From: JBHICC01 sp046759385 | GTDB taxonomy: Bacteria > Pseudomonadota > Gammaproteobacteria > Acidiferrobacterales > SPGG2 | Reading direction: 5' to 3' | DNA: 64,000 nt | Assembly: GCA_046759385.1 (NCBI GenBank) | Contig: JBHICC010000001.1 | Location: 1-64,000, forward strand | Shown here: piece by piece, positions 54,477 to 63,674 of the stretch | Numbering within the stretch: the first letter of the stretch is position 1 | Layout: every line of letters begins with the position of its first letter | Position numbers and translations under genes: made by a program | The notes under the pieces: model-generated | Told to the model about the DNA's origin: nothing | Seen by the model: only the letters and a program-made list of their open reading frames with translations | Database searches by the model: none

Positions 54477-56774
54477 ATGGCTAAAAGCGCTGCAGCGAAA
54501 CATCTGATCGTTGTCGAGTCGCCGGCCAAGGCGCGGACGATGACGAAGTATCTTGGCAAGGGGTTCTCCGCACTTGCCTCCTATGGGCATGTTCGCGATC
54601 TCGTTCCCAAACAAGGGGCCGTCGACACCGAGAACGGCTTCGACATGAAGTACGAGCTGATCGAAAAAAACAAAAAGCATGTCGAGGCTATCACTAAAGC
54701 CATGCGCAGGGCCGACGCTTTATACCTAGCGACGGATCCTGACCGCGAGGGCGAGGCCATTTCCTGGCACCTTTACGAGATTCTGAGAGAGCGCGGTGCG
54801 ATCGACGATAAGCCCGTACACCGCGTCGAGTTTCACGAGATTACCCGGGGCGCGATCCAGGAAGCGATCAAGAATCCGCGCGAGCTTTCGGCCAACCTGG
54901 TTAACGCACAACAAGCGCGGCGCGCGCTCGATTATCTGGTTGGGTTCAACTTGTCACCGCTGCTATGGAAGAAGGTACGCCGCGGGCTGTCGGCGGGACG
55001 CGTGCAAAGCCCGGCGCTGCGGATGATCGTGGAGCGCGAGCTGGAGATTGAAAAATTCAAGCCGCGCGAGTACTGGACGATCGAGGCCGACGCTGAGGCG
55101 CGGGAGAAAGCGTTTGTCGCCAAATTGACCCATTTTGCGGGCGACAAGCTTGACCAGTTTGCCATAAGCAACAAGACACGGGCAACCGAGGTCAAAGCGA
55201 TGTTGCGCAAAGTGGCGCGTGGCCGGCTGCTGGTCGCCACGGTGGAGAAGAAGCAGCGTAGACGCAACCCGGCACCGCCGTTTACAACCTCGACCTTGCA
55301 GCAGGAGGCATCACGGAAACTTGGGTTCAGTGCGCAGCGCACTATGCGCGTTGCGCAGCAACTCTACGAAGGTGTCGAGATTGAGGGAGAAACCGTTGGT
55401 CTCATCACCTATATGCGTACGGACTCTGTCAACTTGGCGTCGGAGGGCATACGTGAGATCCGCGAGCTAATTACTGCACGCTACGGTGAGGAAAACCTGC
55501 CCGATGCGCCGCAGGTTTACAAGAACAGGTCGAAAAATGCCCAAGAAGCCCACGAGGGTATCCGCCCCACCTCAGCAGAACGGGCCCCAGAGAAGGTCAA
55601 AGCTTTTTTGAAGCTGGAGCAGTTAAAGCTGTATGAATTGATCTGGAAGCGCACCGTGGCGTGCCAAATGGTGCATGCGACTTTGGACACGGTTGCGGTC
55701 GATCTCGAAGCGGGCAACGGCAATATCTTTCGCGCAACCGGTTCCACCGTGATCAAGCCTGGTTTCATGACAGTTTATCAAGAAGGTCAAGATGACGCGG
55801 CGCCGAGTGAGGAGCAGGACTTGTTGCCAGCGCTCGAGCAGGGCGAAAGGGTTAAACTGGTTAAGGTACGCAGTGCGCAGCACTTCACCGAACCGCCGCC
55901 CCGTTATACTGAGGCGAGTCTGGTTAAAGCACTAGAGGCTTATGGCATCGGCCGCCCGTCGACCTATGCCAGTATCATCTCGACATTGCTGCAGCGCGAA
56001 TACGTCACATTGGAAAAACGGCGTTTCCAACCAACGGACGTTGGGCGCGTCGTTAACAAGTTTCTTTCTGAGCATTTCCACCATTATGTAGACTATGAGT
56101 TCACGGCACGCTTAGAGGACGATCTCGACGCGATCTCGCGCGGCGAGAAGCAGTGGAGGCCTGTGCTCAAGGAGTTCTGGGTAGACTTCAAGAACCAGGT
56201 CGACGCAAAGGAACACGTGGAACGGCCCGGGGTCGAGATGCTGGACGAGAACTGTCCCACCTGCGGCAAGCCGCTGGCTAAGCGGCTTGGAAGAAACGGT
56301 TATTTTATCGGCTGCACGGGCTATCCGGAGTGCAGTTACACGCGCAATGTCGATGATGCCGCGGGCGTCAGTAATGAGCCACAGATTGTCGAGGGACGCA
56401 GTTGCCCTAAGTGCGAATCGGATCTGGTTATAAAGCGAGGCCGCTACGGCAGGTTCATTGGCTGCAGCAACTATCCGAACTGCAAACACATGGAGCCGAT
56501 CGAGAAGCCAGAAGATACGGGTGTCGAGTGCCCCGACTGCCGTCAGGGCACGATGCTTAAGCGTAAATCGCGCTACGGCAAGGTGTTCTATTCGTGTGCA
56601 CGTTATCCGGATTGCATGTATGCGGTTTGGAACCTGCCAATCCCCGAGACTTGCCCGAAATGCGGTCATCGAATGTTGACCGTGAAGACCACCAAACGGC
56701 GTGGCACAGAAAAGGTCTGCCCGCAGAAGGAATGTGATTTCAGCGAACCATTCGAGCAGGCAGCTGTGAACTGA
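54477..56774 (+). CDS. topA: DNA topoisomerase I
   Basis: TopA (765 residues) relaxes negative supercoils. The TOPRIM domain is at the start (LIVVESPAKARTMTKYLG, LATDPDREGEAISWHL), and the active-site Tyr312 lies in GLITYMRTDSVNLA. The carboxy end has three four-cysteine zinc ribbons of topoisomerase type (CPTCGKPLAKRLGRNGYFIGC; CPKCESDLVIKRGRYGRFIGC; a third at CPDCRQGTM), and a last partial one (CPKCGHRM). The TOPRIM Asp-x-Asp is present as DPDREG. Length fits smaller gammaproteobacterial forms. Confidence 0.96.
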   Translation: MAKSAAAKHLIVVESPAKARTMTKYLGKGFSALASYGHVRDLVPKQGAVDTENGFDMKYELIEKNKKHVEAITKAMRRADALYLATDPDREGEAISWHLYEILRERGAIDDKPVHRVEFHEITRGAIQEAIKNPRELSANLVNAQQARRALDYLVGFNLSPLLWKKVRRGLSAGRVQSPALRMIVERELEIEKFKPREYWTIEADAEAREKAFVAKLTHFAGDKLDQFAISNKTRATEVKAMLRKVARGRLLVATVEKKQRRRNPAPPFTTSTLQQEASRKLGFSAQRTMRVAQQLYEGVEIEGETVGLITYMRTDSVNLASEGIREIRELITARYGEENLPDAPQVYKNRSKNAQEAHEGIRPTSAERAPEKVKAFLKLEQLKLYELIWKRTVACQMVHATLDTVAVDLEAGNGNIFRATGSTVIKPGFMTVYQEGQDDAAPSEEQDLLPALEQGERVKLVKVRSAQHFTEPPPRYTEASLVKALEAYGIGRPSTYASIISTLLQREYVTLEKRRFQPTDVGRVVNKFLSEHFHHYVDYEFTARLEDDLDAISRGEKQWRPVLKEFWVDFKNQVDAKEHVERPGVEMLDENCPTCGKPLAKRLGRNGYFIGCTGYPECSYTRNVDDAAGVSNEPQIVEGRSCPKCESDLVIKRGRYGRFIGCSNYPNCKHMEPIEKPEDTGVECPDCRQGTMLKRKSRYGKVFYSCARYPDCMYAVWNLPIPETCPKCGHRMLTVKTTKRRGTEKVCPQKECDFSEPFEQAAVN

Positions 56775-56780
56775 GGCCAC

Positions 56781-56795
56781 ACAGCCGGTGGCTGT
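56781..56795 (+). terminator. Short hairpin after topA
   Basis: A perfect 6-base stem ACAGCC/GGCTGT with a GGT loop starts 7 bases after the topA stop. No run of T follows, so it is a weak candidate for a terminator or merely an mRNA-stabilising hairpin. Confidence 0.35.
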
Positions 56796-56836
56796 TCGTA
56801 ATGGCAGGCTATTATTCTCCACTCGTCGATAGCAGC

Positions 56837-57949
56837 ATGACGCGGCTTGCCGCCATATTGCTGTTCTTATTGGGCGCGATCACTGGATGCGCAGGGCTCG
56901 CCGACAGATCAGGAGGCATCTATCCAGTCCAGTGGTCCAAACTCAAGGGTTGGGCAAACGATCATCAGGCAGCCGCTTGGCCGGCGCTCGTTGAAAGCTG
57001 TACTCAACTTGCGGAGCGTGAACCCGTCTGGCGCGAGATCTGTCGCGACGTTGACAGGCTAGGTACACCGGACGATGCCGCGGCGCGGGCGTTCTTCGAA
57101 AGCCGGTTCGTTCCGCACGTCCTCATCGGGAAAAACGGCAAGAAGGGACTAATCACGGGTTACTACGAACCTCTGTTAAACGGTAGCCTTGAGAAAACAG
57201 AGCGCTTCCGCTTTCCGATCTATCGGCCACCCCCGAACCTACTCGTCATCGATCTCGGCAAGGTCTATCCAGAGTTGCGAGGCCGCCCGCTTAGGGGTCG
57301 GCTCGAAGGCACCCGCGTAGTTCCTTACTTTAGTCGCGAGGAGATTAACGATGGTGCCTCGCCGCTGGCTGGTTACGAGATTGCTTGGGTTGACGACCTG
57401 GTCGACCTATTCTTCCTCCACATCCAAGGCTCAGGGCGGATACAGCTTCCCGACGGGACGACCTTGGCCGTCGGCTATGCGGAGCAAAATGGCCACCCCT
57501 ACGTCTCTATTGGCGGACGCCTGCTACAAATGGAGGAGATGAGGCTAGAGGAGGTGACTTTAGACAGCATTCGCGCGTGGCTCGCGATTCATCCGGAGGA
57601 GGCGGAACGCCTGCTGAACAGCAACCCGAGCTACATATTCTTTACCGTTCGTGACCAAGAGTTGCCGGGACCAATCGGCTCGTTGAATGTGCCTCTGACG
57701 GCGGGGCGAAGTGTCGCTGTCGATCCCGCCTATATCCCGCTAGGTGCCCCTGTGTGGCTAGATACAACCCTGCCGGGGGAGCGCAAGCAACGTTATCGAA
57801 GGCTGCTGCTGGCGCAAGATACCGGCGGCGCGATCAAGGGCGCGGTTCGAGCGGACGTATTCTTTGGCCAAGGAGAGGATGCGGAGCGACTAGCCGGAAG
57901 GATGCGTCAAACTGGGCGACTATTCGTGCTGTTACCCGCCACGCCGTAG
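56837..57949 (+). CDS. mltA: Membrane-bound lytic murein transglycosylase A
   Basis: MltA is an outer-membrane lipoprotein that cuts peptidoglycan with a double-psi barrel fold. The ATG at 56837 gives a lipoprotein signal with lipobox AITGC (Cys18). The mature protein has KGLITGYYEPLLNGS, FFLHIQGSGRIQLPDG, VGYAEQNGHPYVSIG, and, near the end, the catalytic aspartate region LAQDTGGAIKGAVRADVFFGQG with the 3D domain. Length of about 370 residues is normal. Confidence 0.95.
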   Translation: MTRLAAILLFLLGAITGCAGLADRSGGIYPVQWSKLKGWANDHQAAAWPALVESCTQLAEREPVWREICRDVDRLGTPDDAAARAFFESRFVPHVLIGKNGKKGLITGYYEPLLNGSLEKTERFRFPIYRPPPNLLVIDLGKVYPELRGRPLRGRLEGTRVVPYFSREEINDGASPLAGYEIAWVDDLVDLFFLHIQGSGRIQLPDGTTLAVGYAEQNGHPYVSIGGRLLQMEEMRLEEVTLDSIRAWLAIHPEEAERLLNSNPSYIFFTVRDQELPGPIGSLNVPLTAGRSVAVDPAYIPLGAPVWLDTTLPGERKQRYRRLLLAQDTGGAIKGAVRADVFFGQGEDAERLAGRMRQTGRLFVLLPATP

Positions 57950-57961
57950 CGACGTAAGCAG

Positions 57962-58612
57962 TTACTTTGTCTTTTCCGAGCCTGCCAACGCTGTCATGGC
58001 GCCAAGCGCAATGAACACCCCACCAGTAAGGTAGCGTTGCGCATGGAACAGGCGCGCGCGCCCTCTTAACCAGTTACCGGCCGTCCCAGCGAGCAACGCA
58101 TACAGACCATCGCTGGCAATACCCAGTGCAACAAAAATGATCCCCAGTAACACCATCTGAAAAACAGCGGCGCCTTTCGCAGGGTCGATGAACTGGGGTA
58201 GGAACGCAAGAAAGAAAAGCGCCGTTTTCGGATTAAGCAAATTGACCAACACGCCTTGCGAGAAGATCCGCGCAAGCGTACTACGCCGAATCAGCTGCTT
58301 CCGTGGTTGCTCACGATTGATGAACTTGCGCACACCTAGATAAATCAAGTAGGCGGCACCCAGGTACTTCAGTAAGTTAAAGGCAAGCGCAGACGACGCG
58401 AGTACGGCGGAAACACCGAGCGCAGCGGCGGCAATGTGGAACAATGAGCCGGTCGCGATACCAAGGGTTGAGACGATGCCCGCTACTCGTCCTTGCTCGA
58501 TGCTGCGTGCGACAATATAGAGCACCGCTGGACCGGGCGTGACCAGCAGCGCCAGTGCTGCGACGATGAACAGTGTAAGGGTCGATGGTTCCGGCATACT
58601 GGGTAAGTTCAA
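57962..58612 (-). CDS. LysE/RhtB family amino-acid exporter
   Basis: A 216-residue inner-membrane protein with six hydrophobic segments. The start VAALALLVTPGPAVLYIVARS holds the family motif TPGP, followed by ARIFSQGVLVNLLNPKTALFFLAFLPQF, of which the NPK segment is characteristic. Such proteins export lysine, threonine, homoserine or related molecules. Start codons at 58612 and 58597 are both plausible. It converges on mltA and lies downstream of rnd. Confidence 0.9.
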   Translation of the reverse strand: MNLPSMPEPSTLTLFIVAALALLVTPGPAVLYIVARSIEQGRVAGIVSTLGIATGSLFHIAAAALGVSAVLASSALAFNLLKYLGAAYLIYLGVRKFINREQPRKQLIRRSTLARIFSQGVLVNLLNPKTALFFLAFLPQFIDPAKGAAVFQMVLLGIIFVALGIASDGLYALLAGTAGNWLRGRARLFHAQRYLTGGVFIALGAMTALAGSEKTK

Positions 58613-58678
58613 GGAGCTGAGCGGCGCAGTATCGCACGGCTACTGTATCTGTAGCGAGTAGACACGGGTCCATGGCCG

Positions 58679-59794
58679 CTACTTTGGCAAGGTGTGTGTG
58701 CCCGCGTTGAGCATGGCGAGCAAGTCTTGGCCGACAACATCGCGGCGCCAACCTGTCAAGACGGGGCCGTTGCAGTTGCCTAGCACCAGCGCCTTAAGAT
58801 CCCTTCGAGTCGCGAGCAGGGTTGCGCTGATGCCGTGTACTCTGGCGCGTTGTTCGACCAATTCGACGAGACGCCCATATAGATCTGACTGCAGGGGGTC
58901 GAGGCGGCTTGTTTTTCTAGGCGCTGGTGCGACGGATGTTTTGCCAATCTCACGAATAACGTCCAAGATTTGCTCACCCCATTTTCGTGCTGTCGCCTGG
59001 CCGATACCGTTGATCCGCTTTAGCTGCGCGAGCGAGTCTGGCGAGGTGCGCGAAATTTCGATCATTACGGCATCGCGCAGGATCCAGTTACGCGGCCGAT
59101 TGCATTGTTGAGCGGTGCGCTCACGCCAAGCGGCCAACCCGCGCAATGCGTTACGTGCGTTGACTGCCAGAGTTCCTCCTTTCTTGACGCGTCGGTAAGC
59201 ATTCTCCGGACTATTGTCGTAGAGGTCCGGCGCAGTGAGCCGGGCGCATTCTTCCACAAGCCATTCGCAGCGCCCCAGCTGTGCCAAGCGATGCGAAAGC
59301 TCGTCGAACAGCTTCGGCAGGTAACGCACGTCGTCCGCTGCGTAGCGCAAGAGCTCTTGCGGCAGTGGCCGCTTTGTCCAATCTGCCCGGGTGTGGTGTT
59401 TGGGTAGCTTCACGCCCAGGGTGGATTTGACCAACGGTGCATAGCCGATCTGATCATCGTAGCCCACAAGCGACGCCGCGATTTGCGTATCGAACACGGG
59501 GCGGAACGGTGAGCCGCGCTGATCGTAGAACACCTCAAGATCCTGGCGACTGGCATGCAGGATTTTCAGGGCCCGGGGCGAGTAAATCAGGTCTAGCACG
59601 GGAGCTAGATCTTTCAGTGCTAATGGGTCGATACAGATCGCGCGCCCCGCGGTGGCTACTTGCACTAGACACAGTTGCGCATAGTAGGTTTGCTCGCGAA
59701 CGAACTCCGTGTCTAACGCGAGCCAGGGTTCCTCGCGCAATTCCTTGCATACGCTAACCAGCTGCGAACGATCTTGGACAAGGACGTCGGGCAT
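58679..59794 (-). CDS. rnd: Ribonuclease D
   Basis: RNase D is a 3'-to-5' exonuclease that trims tRNA and other small RNA. The 371-residue protein has the DEDD nuclease domain (LALDTEFVREQTYYAQLCLVQV, with the first two acidic residues; HASRQDLEVFYDQ; YAADDVRYLPKLFDEL for the last ones) and one HRDC domain in the carboxy half (NRPRNWILRDAVMIEISRTSP; LAQLKRINGIGQATARKWG). It matches the family length of about 370. Confidence 0.93.
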   Translation of the reverse strand: MPDVLVQDRSQLVSVCKELREEPWLALDTEFVREQTYYAQLCLVQVATAGRAICIDPLALKDLAPVLDLIYSPRALKILHASRQDLEVFYDQRGSPFRPVFDTQIAASLVGYDDQIGYAPLVKSTLGVKLPKHHTRADWTKRPLPQELLRYAADDVRYLPKLFDELSHRLAQLGRCEWLVEECARLTAPDLYDNSPENAYRRVKKGGTLAVNARNALRGLAAWRERTAQQCNRPRNWILRDAVMIEISRTSPDSLAQLKRINGIGQATARKWGEQILDVIREIGKTSVAPAPRKTSRLDPLQSDLYGRLVELVEQRARVHGISATLLATRRDLKALVLGNCNGPVLTGWRRDVVGQDLLAMLNAGTHTLPK

Positions 59795-59933
59795 GGAATG
59801 GAGTCTATTCAGTTCAGCGGGGGCCGAACAGGGTTCGGCTTGTCATCGGGCCAGTTTTACGCCAGGCTTTAATTAGAGCGATCAAGCGATGAACCGGCTG
59901 CTGTATGGGTAGGCAAGTTTCGAAGAAGAGCGC

Positions 59934-61313
59934 ATGCACATTCATATTCTAGGCATCGGAGGTTCCTTCATGGCCGGCGTGGCGTTGCTTGCACGCGCGC
60001 TTGGTCACCGCGTAACCGGGGCCGATACGGGTATCTATCCTCCCTCAAGCACGCAGCTTGCCGAGGCGGGGATATGTGCGTGTCTTGGCTATGCGCCCGC
60101 GAACCTCGAGCCTACCCCTGATCTGGTGCTTATTGGCAATGCATTATCACGCGGCAACCCCGAGGTTGAAGCAGTGCTTGATCAGGGATTGGCATACACC
60201 TCGGGCGCGCAATGGATCGCGGAGAACGTGTTGCGCGACCGCTGGGCGATCGCTATCGCCGGCACGCATGGCAAGACGACCACCGCCAGTATGGTAGCGT
60301 GGATTCTGCAACATGCGGGATTGACACCCGGATTTCTCATCGGTGGTGTGCCGGAGAACTTCGGCATGTCGGCACGACTCGGTGATAAGCCTTTTTTCGT
60401 GATTGAGGCTGACGAATACGATACCGCATTCTTCGACAAGCGTCCGAAGTTTGTTCATTATCGCCCACGCACGGCGGTACTGAATAATCTCGAGTTTGAC
60501 CACGCCGACATTTTTGCTGATTTGCACGCGATTGAGTTGCAGTTTCACTATCTCGTGCGCACCGTCGCCGCATCTGGGCGCCTGATTGTCAACGCCGAGG
60601 ACATCAATCTGGCTACGACCTTGAGCATGGGATGCTGGACGGGAGTGGAGTATTTTGGAGATCACGGCGACTGGTCGGTACAGGCGGGGCGCGACGATGG
60701 GAGCGTTTTTCGCATTCGCCGTGGGGGTCAGCCGCAAGGCGAGGTGCATTGGGGATTATTGGGTCGACACAATATGTTGAATGGTCTGGCGGCGGTCGCG
60801 GCTGCCCATCATGCGGGGGTTGGCATAAGCGATGCGATAGAAGCGCTGAGTGAATTTGCGAACGTCAAACGACGGTTGGAGATACGCGGAACCGTTGGCA
60901 GGGTTACCGTTTATGACGATTTCGCTCACCATCCAACGGCGATCGCCGCAACCCTGCGAGGGTTGCGTGCCCGGGTGGGTGGACAGCGCATCTTCGCCGT
61001 TTTGGAGCTACGTTCTAACAGCATGCGCATCGGTGTGCATCGCGACGCGCTCGCAGGGTCGCTACGAGAGGCAGATCAGGTGCTCATGTTGGAACCGGCG
61101 GGACTAGAGTGGGATCTTGGCGCGGTCTGCCATAGTCTAGGCGACGGCGCACGAATGTTCGGCAATGTTGACGAGATTGTGGGGGTGCTCGCGAAGGAAC
61201 TACGCGCAGACGATCATGTCTTGGTAATGAGTAACGGTGATTTTGGCGGCCTGCACGACAGGTTGCTTGCTAACCTGAAAGGCTGTGTAGAACAGGTCAA
61301 TGCAGTTGGTTAG
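59934..61313 (+). CDS. mpl: UDP-N-acetylmuramate:L-alanyl-gamma-D-glutamyl-meso-diaminopimelate ligase
   Basis: Mpl recycles cell-wall tripeptide by ligating it to UDP-MurNAc. The 459-residue Mur-ligase has MHIHILGIGGSFMAGVALLA, the P-loop GTHGKTTTASMVAW, EADEYDTAFFDKRPKFVHYRP in pieces, and FAHHPTAIAATLRGLRA in the carboxy domain. GTAMAG-type sequence at the start distinguishes Mpl from MurC; here it reads GIGGSFMAG. The gene is followed by a damaged LON-domain gene. Confidence 0.95.
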   Translation: MHIHILGIGGSFMAGVALLARALGHRVTGADTGIYPPSSTQLAEAGICACLGYAPANLEPTPDLVLIGNALSRGNPEVEAVLDQGLAYTSGAQWIAENVLRDRWAIAIAGTHGKTTTASMVAWILQHAGLTPGFLIGGVPENFGMSARLGDKPFFVIEADEYDTAFFDKRPKFVHYRPRTAVLNNLEFDHADIFADLHAIELQFHYLVRTVAASGRLIVNAEDINLATTLSMGCWTGVEYFGDHGDWSVQAGRDDGSVFRIRRGGQPQGEVHWGLLGRHNMLNGLAAVAAAHHAGVGISDAIEALSEFANVKRRLEIRGTVGRVTVYDDFAHHPTAIAATLRGLRARVGGQRIFAVLELRSNSMRIGVHRDALAGSLREADQVLMLEPAGLEWDLGAVCHSLGDGARMFGNVDEIVGVLAKELRADDHVLVMSNGDFGGLHDRLLANLKGCVEQVNAVG

Positions 61314-61336
61314 GGTCGGCTGCTGACGCTTCGCGC

Positions 61337-61818
61337 ATGAGCGAGTTGCCTCTTTTTCTGATCCATGGCGTGTTATGTCCCGGCGGACGCTTACAGCTAC
61401 GGGTATTCGAGAAACGCTATATGGATATGGTGACGACTTGCTTGAAGGCGCGACAGCCTTTTGGTGTGTGTTTGATCCGCAGCGGTCGTGAGGTGGGGGA
61501 AGCGGCGCAGCCTTATTCGCTTGGGACCACGGCTTACCTAGAACTGGCCGATACCGTGCCGTTTCTAGAGGAGCCTGCTGCGGCACTACCGGATTCACAG
61601 CAAGAGCTCAAAGAGTTATTGGCCAAGATCCTTGGTCAAGTGGGCGAGCAGGCTTACTTTGCGCCGGCGCGACTGGATGATGCAATTTGGGTAGCCTATC
61701 GGTTGGCGGAGTTTTTGCCACTGCCAAACTCGCTCAAGTATTGGAACAAGAAGGAGCCGAAGGCAAGTTGAGCGTGCTGGCTGCCGCGATTAGCGCCGCA
61801 CACAAGGCAAGGGCGTAA
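61337..61818 (+). pseudogene. LON peptidase substrate-binding domain protein, frameshifted and internally shortened
   Basis: The gene starts as a LON substrate-binding protein (ELPLFLIHGVLCPGGRLQLRVFEKRYMDM and PFGVCLIRSGREVG, split) but stops at 61771 after 144 codons. Two faults are visible. After YLELAD the usual middle (DGLLGIT, RRFRV segments, roughly 30-40 residues) is missing. At about 61736-61741 the frame shifts: past LPLPNSLK the continuation EQEGAEGKLSVLAAAI lies in another frame that runs to TAA at 61818. One lost base would explain the shift. It could be a sequencing error or a true pseudogene. Confidence 0.75.
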
Positions 61819-61851
61819 AAGGTTTGCGAACTCAACCACTAGGTGACGATA

Positions 61852-62514
61852 ATGAGTAAGAACGGCAAAGGACAGATGCGGACACTGACCTACCTCTCGG
61901 TGTTATTACTCTCGTTGTGTGCGAATGTGGCCGATGCGCAGTTTGCGCTAGGCAAGCATTACGCGAGGTTGCCGACGCCGCCAGCGGCAACCGGAAATGA
62001 AAAGATCGTTGTACGTGAGTTCTTCTGGTATGGCTGTCCACACTGCTATGCGTTGGAACCCTATCTTGAGCGCTGGTTAACGAGTGTTCCCGCGGACGTC
62101 GAGTACGTGCGTACACCGGGCGTGGCACGCAGATGGTTGCCGCATGCGCAGGCCTATTACAGCTTTGAGGCACTTGGCATCACTGAGAAGGTACACAAGG
62201 ATTTCTTTGATGCCATCCATAAAGACGGCAAGCAGCTCAACGATGAGGTCAGTATTGCGGAGTTTGTTAGCAAGTACGGGGTCGATGGAGACAGTTTTCA
62301 CAAGGCGTTCAACTCATTCGGTGTGAGGACGCAAGTGGAGAAGGCGAAGCGCTTGAACTTCCGTTACGGCATCGATTCGGTGCCGTCGATAACAATCGAC
62401 GGACGGTATAAAACATCTGTTCCAAACGCTGGTGGTCCGGATCGCCTGATGCAGCTGATGAACTACCTGATTAACAAAGCGCGGCAAGACCGCGGAAGCA
62501 GCACGGGAAGTTAG
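61852..62514 (+). CDS. dsbA: Thiol:disulfide interchange protein DsbA
   Basis: DsbA introduces disulfide bonds into exported proteins. A signal peptide (LTYLSVLLLSLCANVADA) leads to a thioredoxin fold with the active site CPHC in FFWYGCPHCYALEP, and the cis-proline region SVPSITIDGRY near the end, both standard. The ATG at 61852 has AGGTGA 6 bases upstream; a GTG at 61843 is in frame. Length of about 220 residues is normal. Confidence 0.93.
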   Translation: MSKNGKGQMRTLTYLSVLLLSLCANVADAQFALGKHYARLPTPPAATGNEKIVVREFFWYGCPHCYALEPYLERWLTSVPADVEYVRTPGVARRWLPHAQAYYSFEALGITEKVHKDFFDAIHKDGKQLNDEVSIAEFVSKYGVDGDSFHKAFNSFGVRTQVEKAKRLNFRYGIDSVPSITIDGRYKTSVPNAGGPDRLMQLMNYLINKARQDRGSSTGS

Positions 62515-62800
62515 TTCGCGTCAATCCAGTCGCGTCTCTAAGGCTATTGGATGGCCAATCATTCGAATGGAAAGGGTGCGCCCTAGAGGATTACTCCGTA
62601 CATCCCTGTACTACGCCCTTCGGGCCGCCGCTGCGCGGCGTTCCAAATCGTTCCAGACGATTTTACTCCGGGCTTCCTGCCCTCCGCCGCTTCGCGGCCG
62701 CTGCGCAAACCACAGCGTTCAACCTTGTTCCCGACAAGTTGATGTGGTCGAACCTCTAGTTTTTTGAAATGGTCAGAGGCTCGAAGTCCCGGGCGATCGC
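62515..62800. repeat. Intergenic repeats derived from tRNA-Arg sequence
   Basis: This stretch holds no gene but has tRNA-like pieces. GCGCCCTAGAGGATT at 62578-62592 is an exact 15-base direct copy of the tRNA 3' end (62850-62864). TCGAACCTCT (62748-62757) and AGAGGCTCGA (62775-62784) form an imperfect inverted pair that mirrors the tRNA T-arm, with GGTCAGAGGCTCGAA matching tRNA sense with one change. In between, runs such as CCCTTCGGGCCGCCGCTGCGCGG and CGCTTCGCGGCCGC suggest a dispersed palindromic repeat, as found next to tRNA genes in other proteobacteria. The origin is inferred. Confidence 0.55.
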
Positions 62801-62845
62801 AGAATAAATAAAGGCCCTTTACAGCGTCGGGCCTTTATTTATTCT

Positions 62846-62846
<1 letters not shown>
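62801..62846 (-). terminator. Terminator of tRNA-Arg (perfect 17-base stem)
   Basis: AGAATAAATAAAGGCCC (62801-62817) and GGGCCTTTATTTATTCT (62830-62846) are exact reverse complements around a 12-base loop. The structure starts at the last base of the tRNA, so it should end the leftward tRNA transcript. T-rich lower stems allow it to work in either direction. Confidence 0.8.
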
Positions 62847-62922
<76 letters not shown>

Positions 62923-63102
62923 GTCAAAAGCACACTGGCGCGTAATAGTACCGCCTTTCTTCGGTGTGCGCCGCCCCGGTCGTGTGCGCAGCGCGTGGGA
63001 TTACGATATACTTATTGGGTTTAAGCAATTTTAGATTCCGTCCCCCGCGTGGGCGGGTAAGTTTGATCATCCTTTCTATTTTTTCTTGGGGGCTTTCCAG
63101 CA

Positions 63103-63609
63103 ATGAGCAATATTAGCGACCATGTTTTTATGAAGTATTTTTCGTTGTTGGTCGGCGCGCTGGCCTTATTGACTGTCGTGTTGGCTATACTGGCACGGGT
63201 TGTGGGTTCACAGGTGCCAAGAGAAGATGTGGCGCAGCTTAAAGGTCAAACGGTGCAAGCGCAGTCGGTGGCCGAGCGCATTCGCCCAGTGGGCCAGTTA
63301 AGAGTCGCCGGCACCAAGGTAGTGGAAACCCTTGTGTCGACGGCCAATGCGGCAGGAGATGGCAAGGGTACGTATGACAAGGCCTGCTCTGTCTGCCATG
63401 CGGCGGGTATTGCCGGTGCGCCGAAGTTCGGCGACAAGGCGGCATGGAAAGACCGTATCGCGCAGGGTAAGGAAACGTTGTATGAGCATGCGATCAAGGG
63501 GTTCACGGGTAAAGGAGGCATGATGATGCCGCCCAAGGGTGGAAACGCTGCGCTAAGCGACGCGGATGTCAAGGCTGCGGTTGACTACATGATATCTACA
63601 GCCCAGTAA
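63103..63609 (+). CDS. Membrane-anchored cytochrome c5
   Basis: A 168-residue c-type cytochrome with an uncleaved or cleaved hydrophobic segment (FSLLVGALALLTVVLAILARV) and one haem site C95-S-V-C98-H99 (KACSVCHAAG). The sixth-ligand methionine lies in the GGMMMPPKGG segment. The fold is of the cytochrome c5 type of gammaproteobacteria, acting as a periplasmic electron carrier. The gene is divergent from tRNA-Arg and followed by a good terminator. Confidence 0.92.
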   Translation: MSNISDHVFMKYFSLLVGALALLTVVLAILARVVGSQVPREDVAQLKGQTVQAQSVAERIRPVGQLRVAGTKVVETLVSTANAAGDGKGTYDKACSVCHAAGIAGAPKFGDKAAWKDRIAQGKETLYEHAIKGFTGKGGMMMPPKGGNAALSDADVKAAVDYMISTAQ

Positions 63610-63635
63610 GGTAAGCACTGGTGCTCGAGTGGGAG

Positions 63636-63668
63636 GAAAAGCGGCCACAGGGTCGCTTTTCTTTATCT
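63636..63668. terminator. Rho-independent terminator after cytochrome c5 gene
   Basis: GAAAAGCG (63636-63643) pairs with CGCTTTTC (63654-63661), followed by TTTAT. It lies between two converging genes (cytochrome and comM) and has A-rich and T-rich flanks on both sides, so it should serve both strands. Confidence 0.75.
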
Positions 63669-63674
63669 TAGGCG

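Noticed and set aside
56212..56224. Half parS-like ACACGTGGAAC in topA
   Set aside because: The left arm does not match GTTCC; without the palindrome ParB binding is unlikely.
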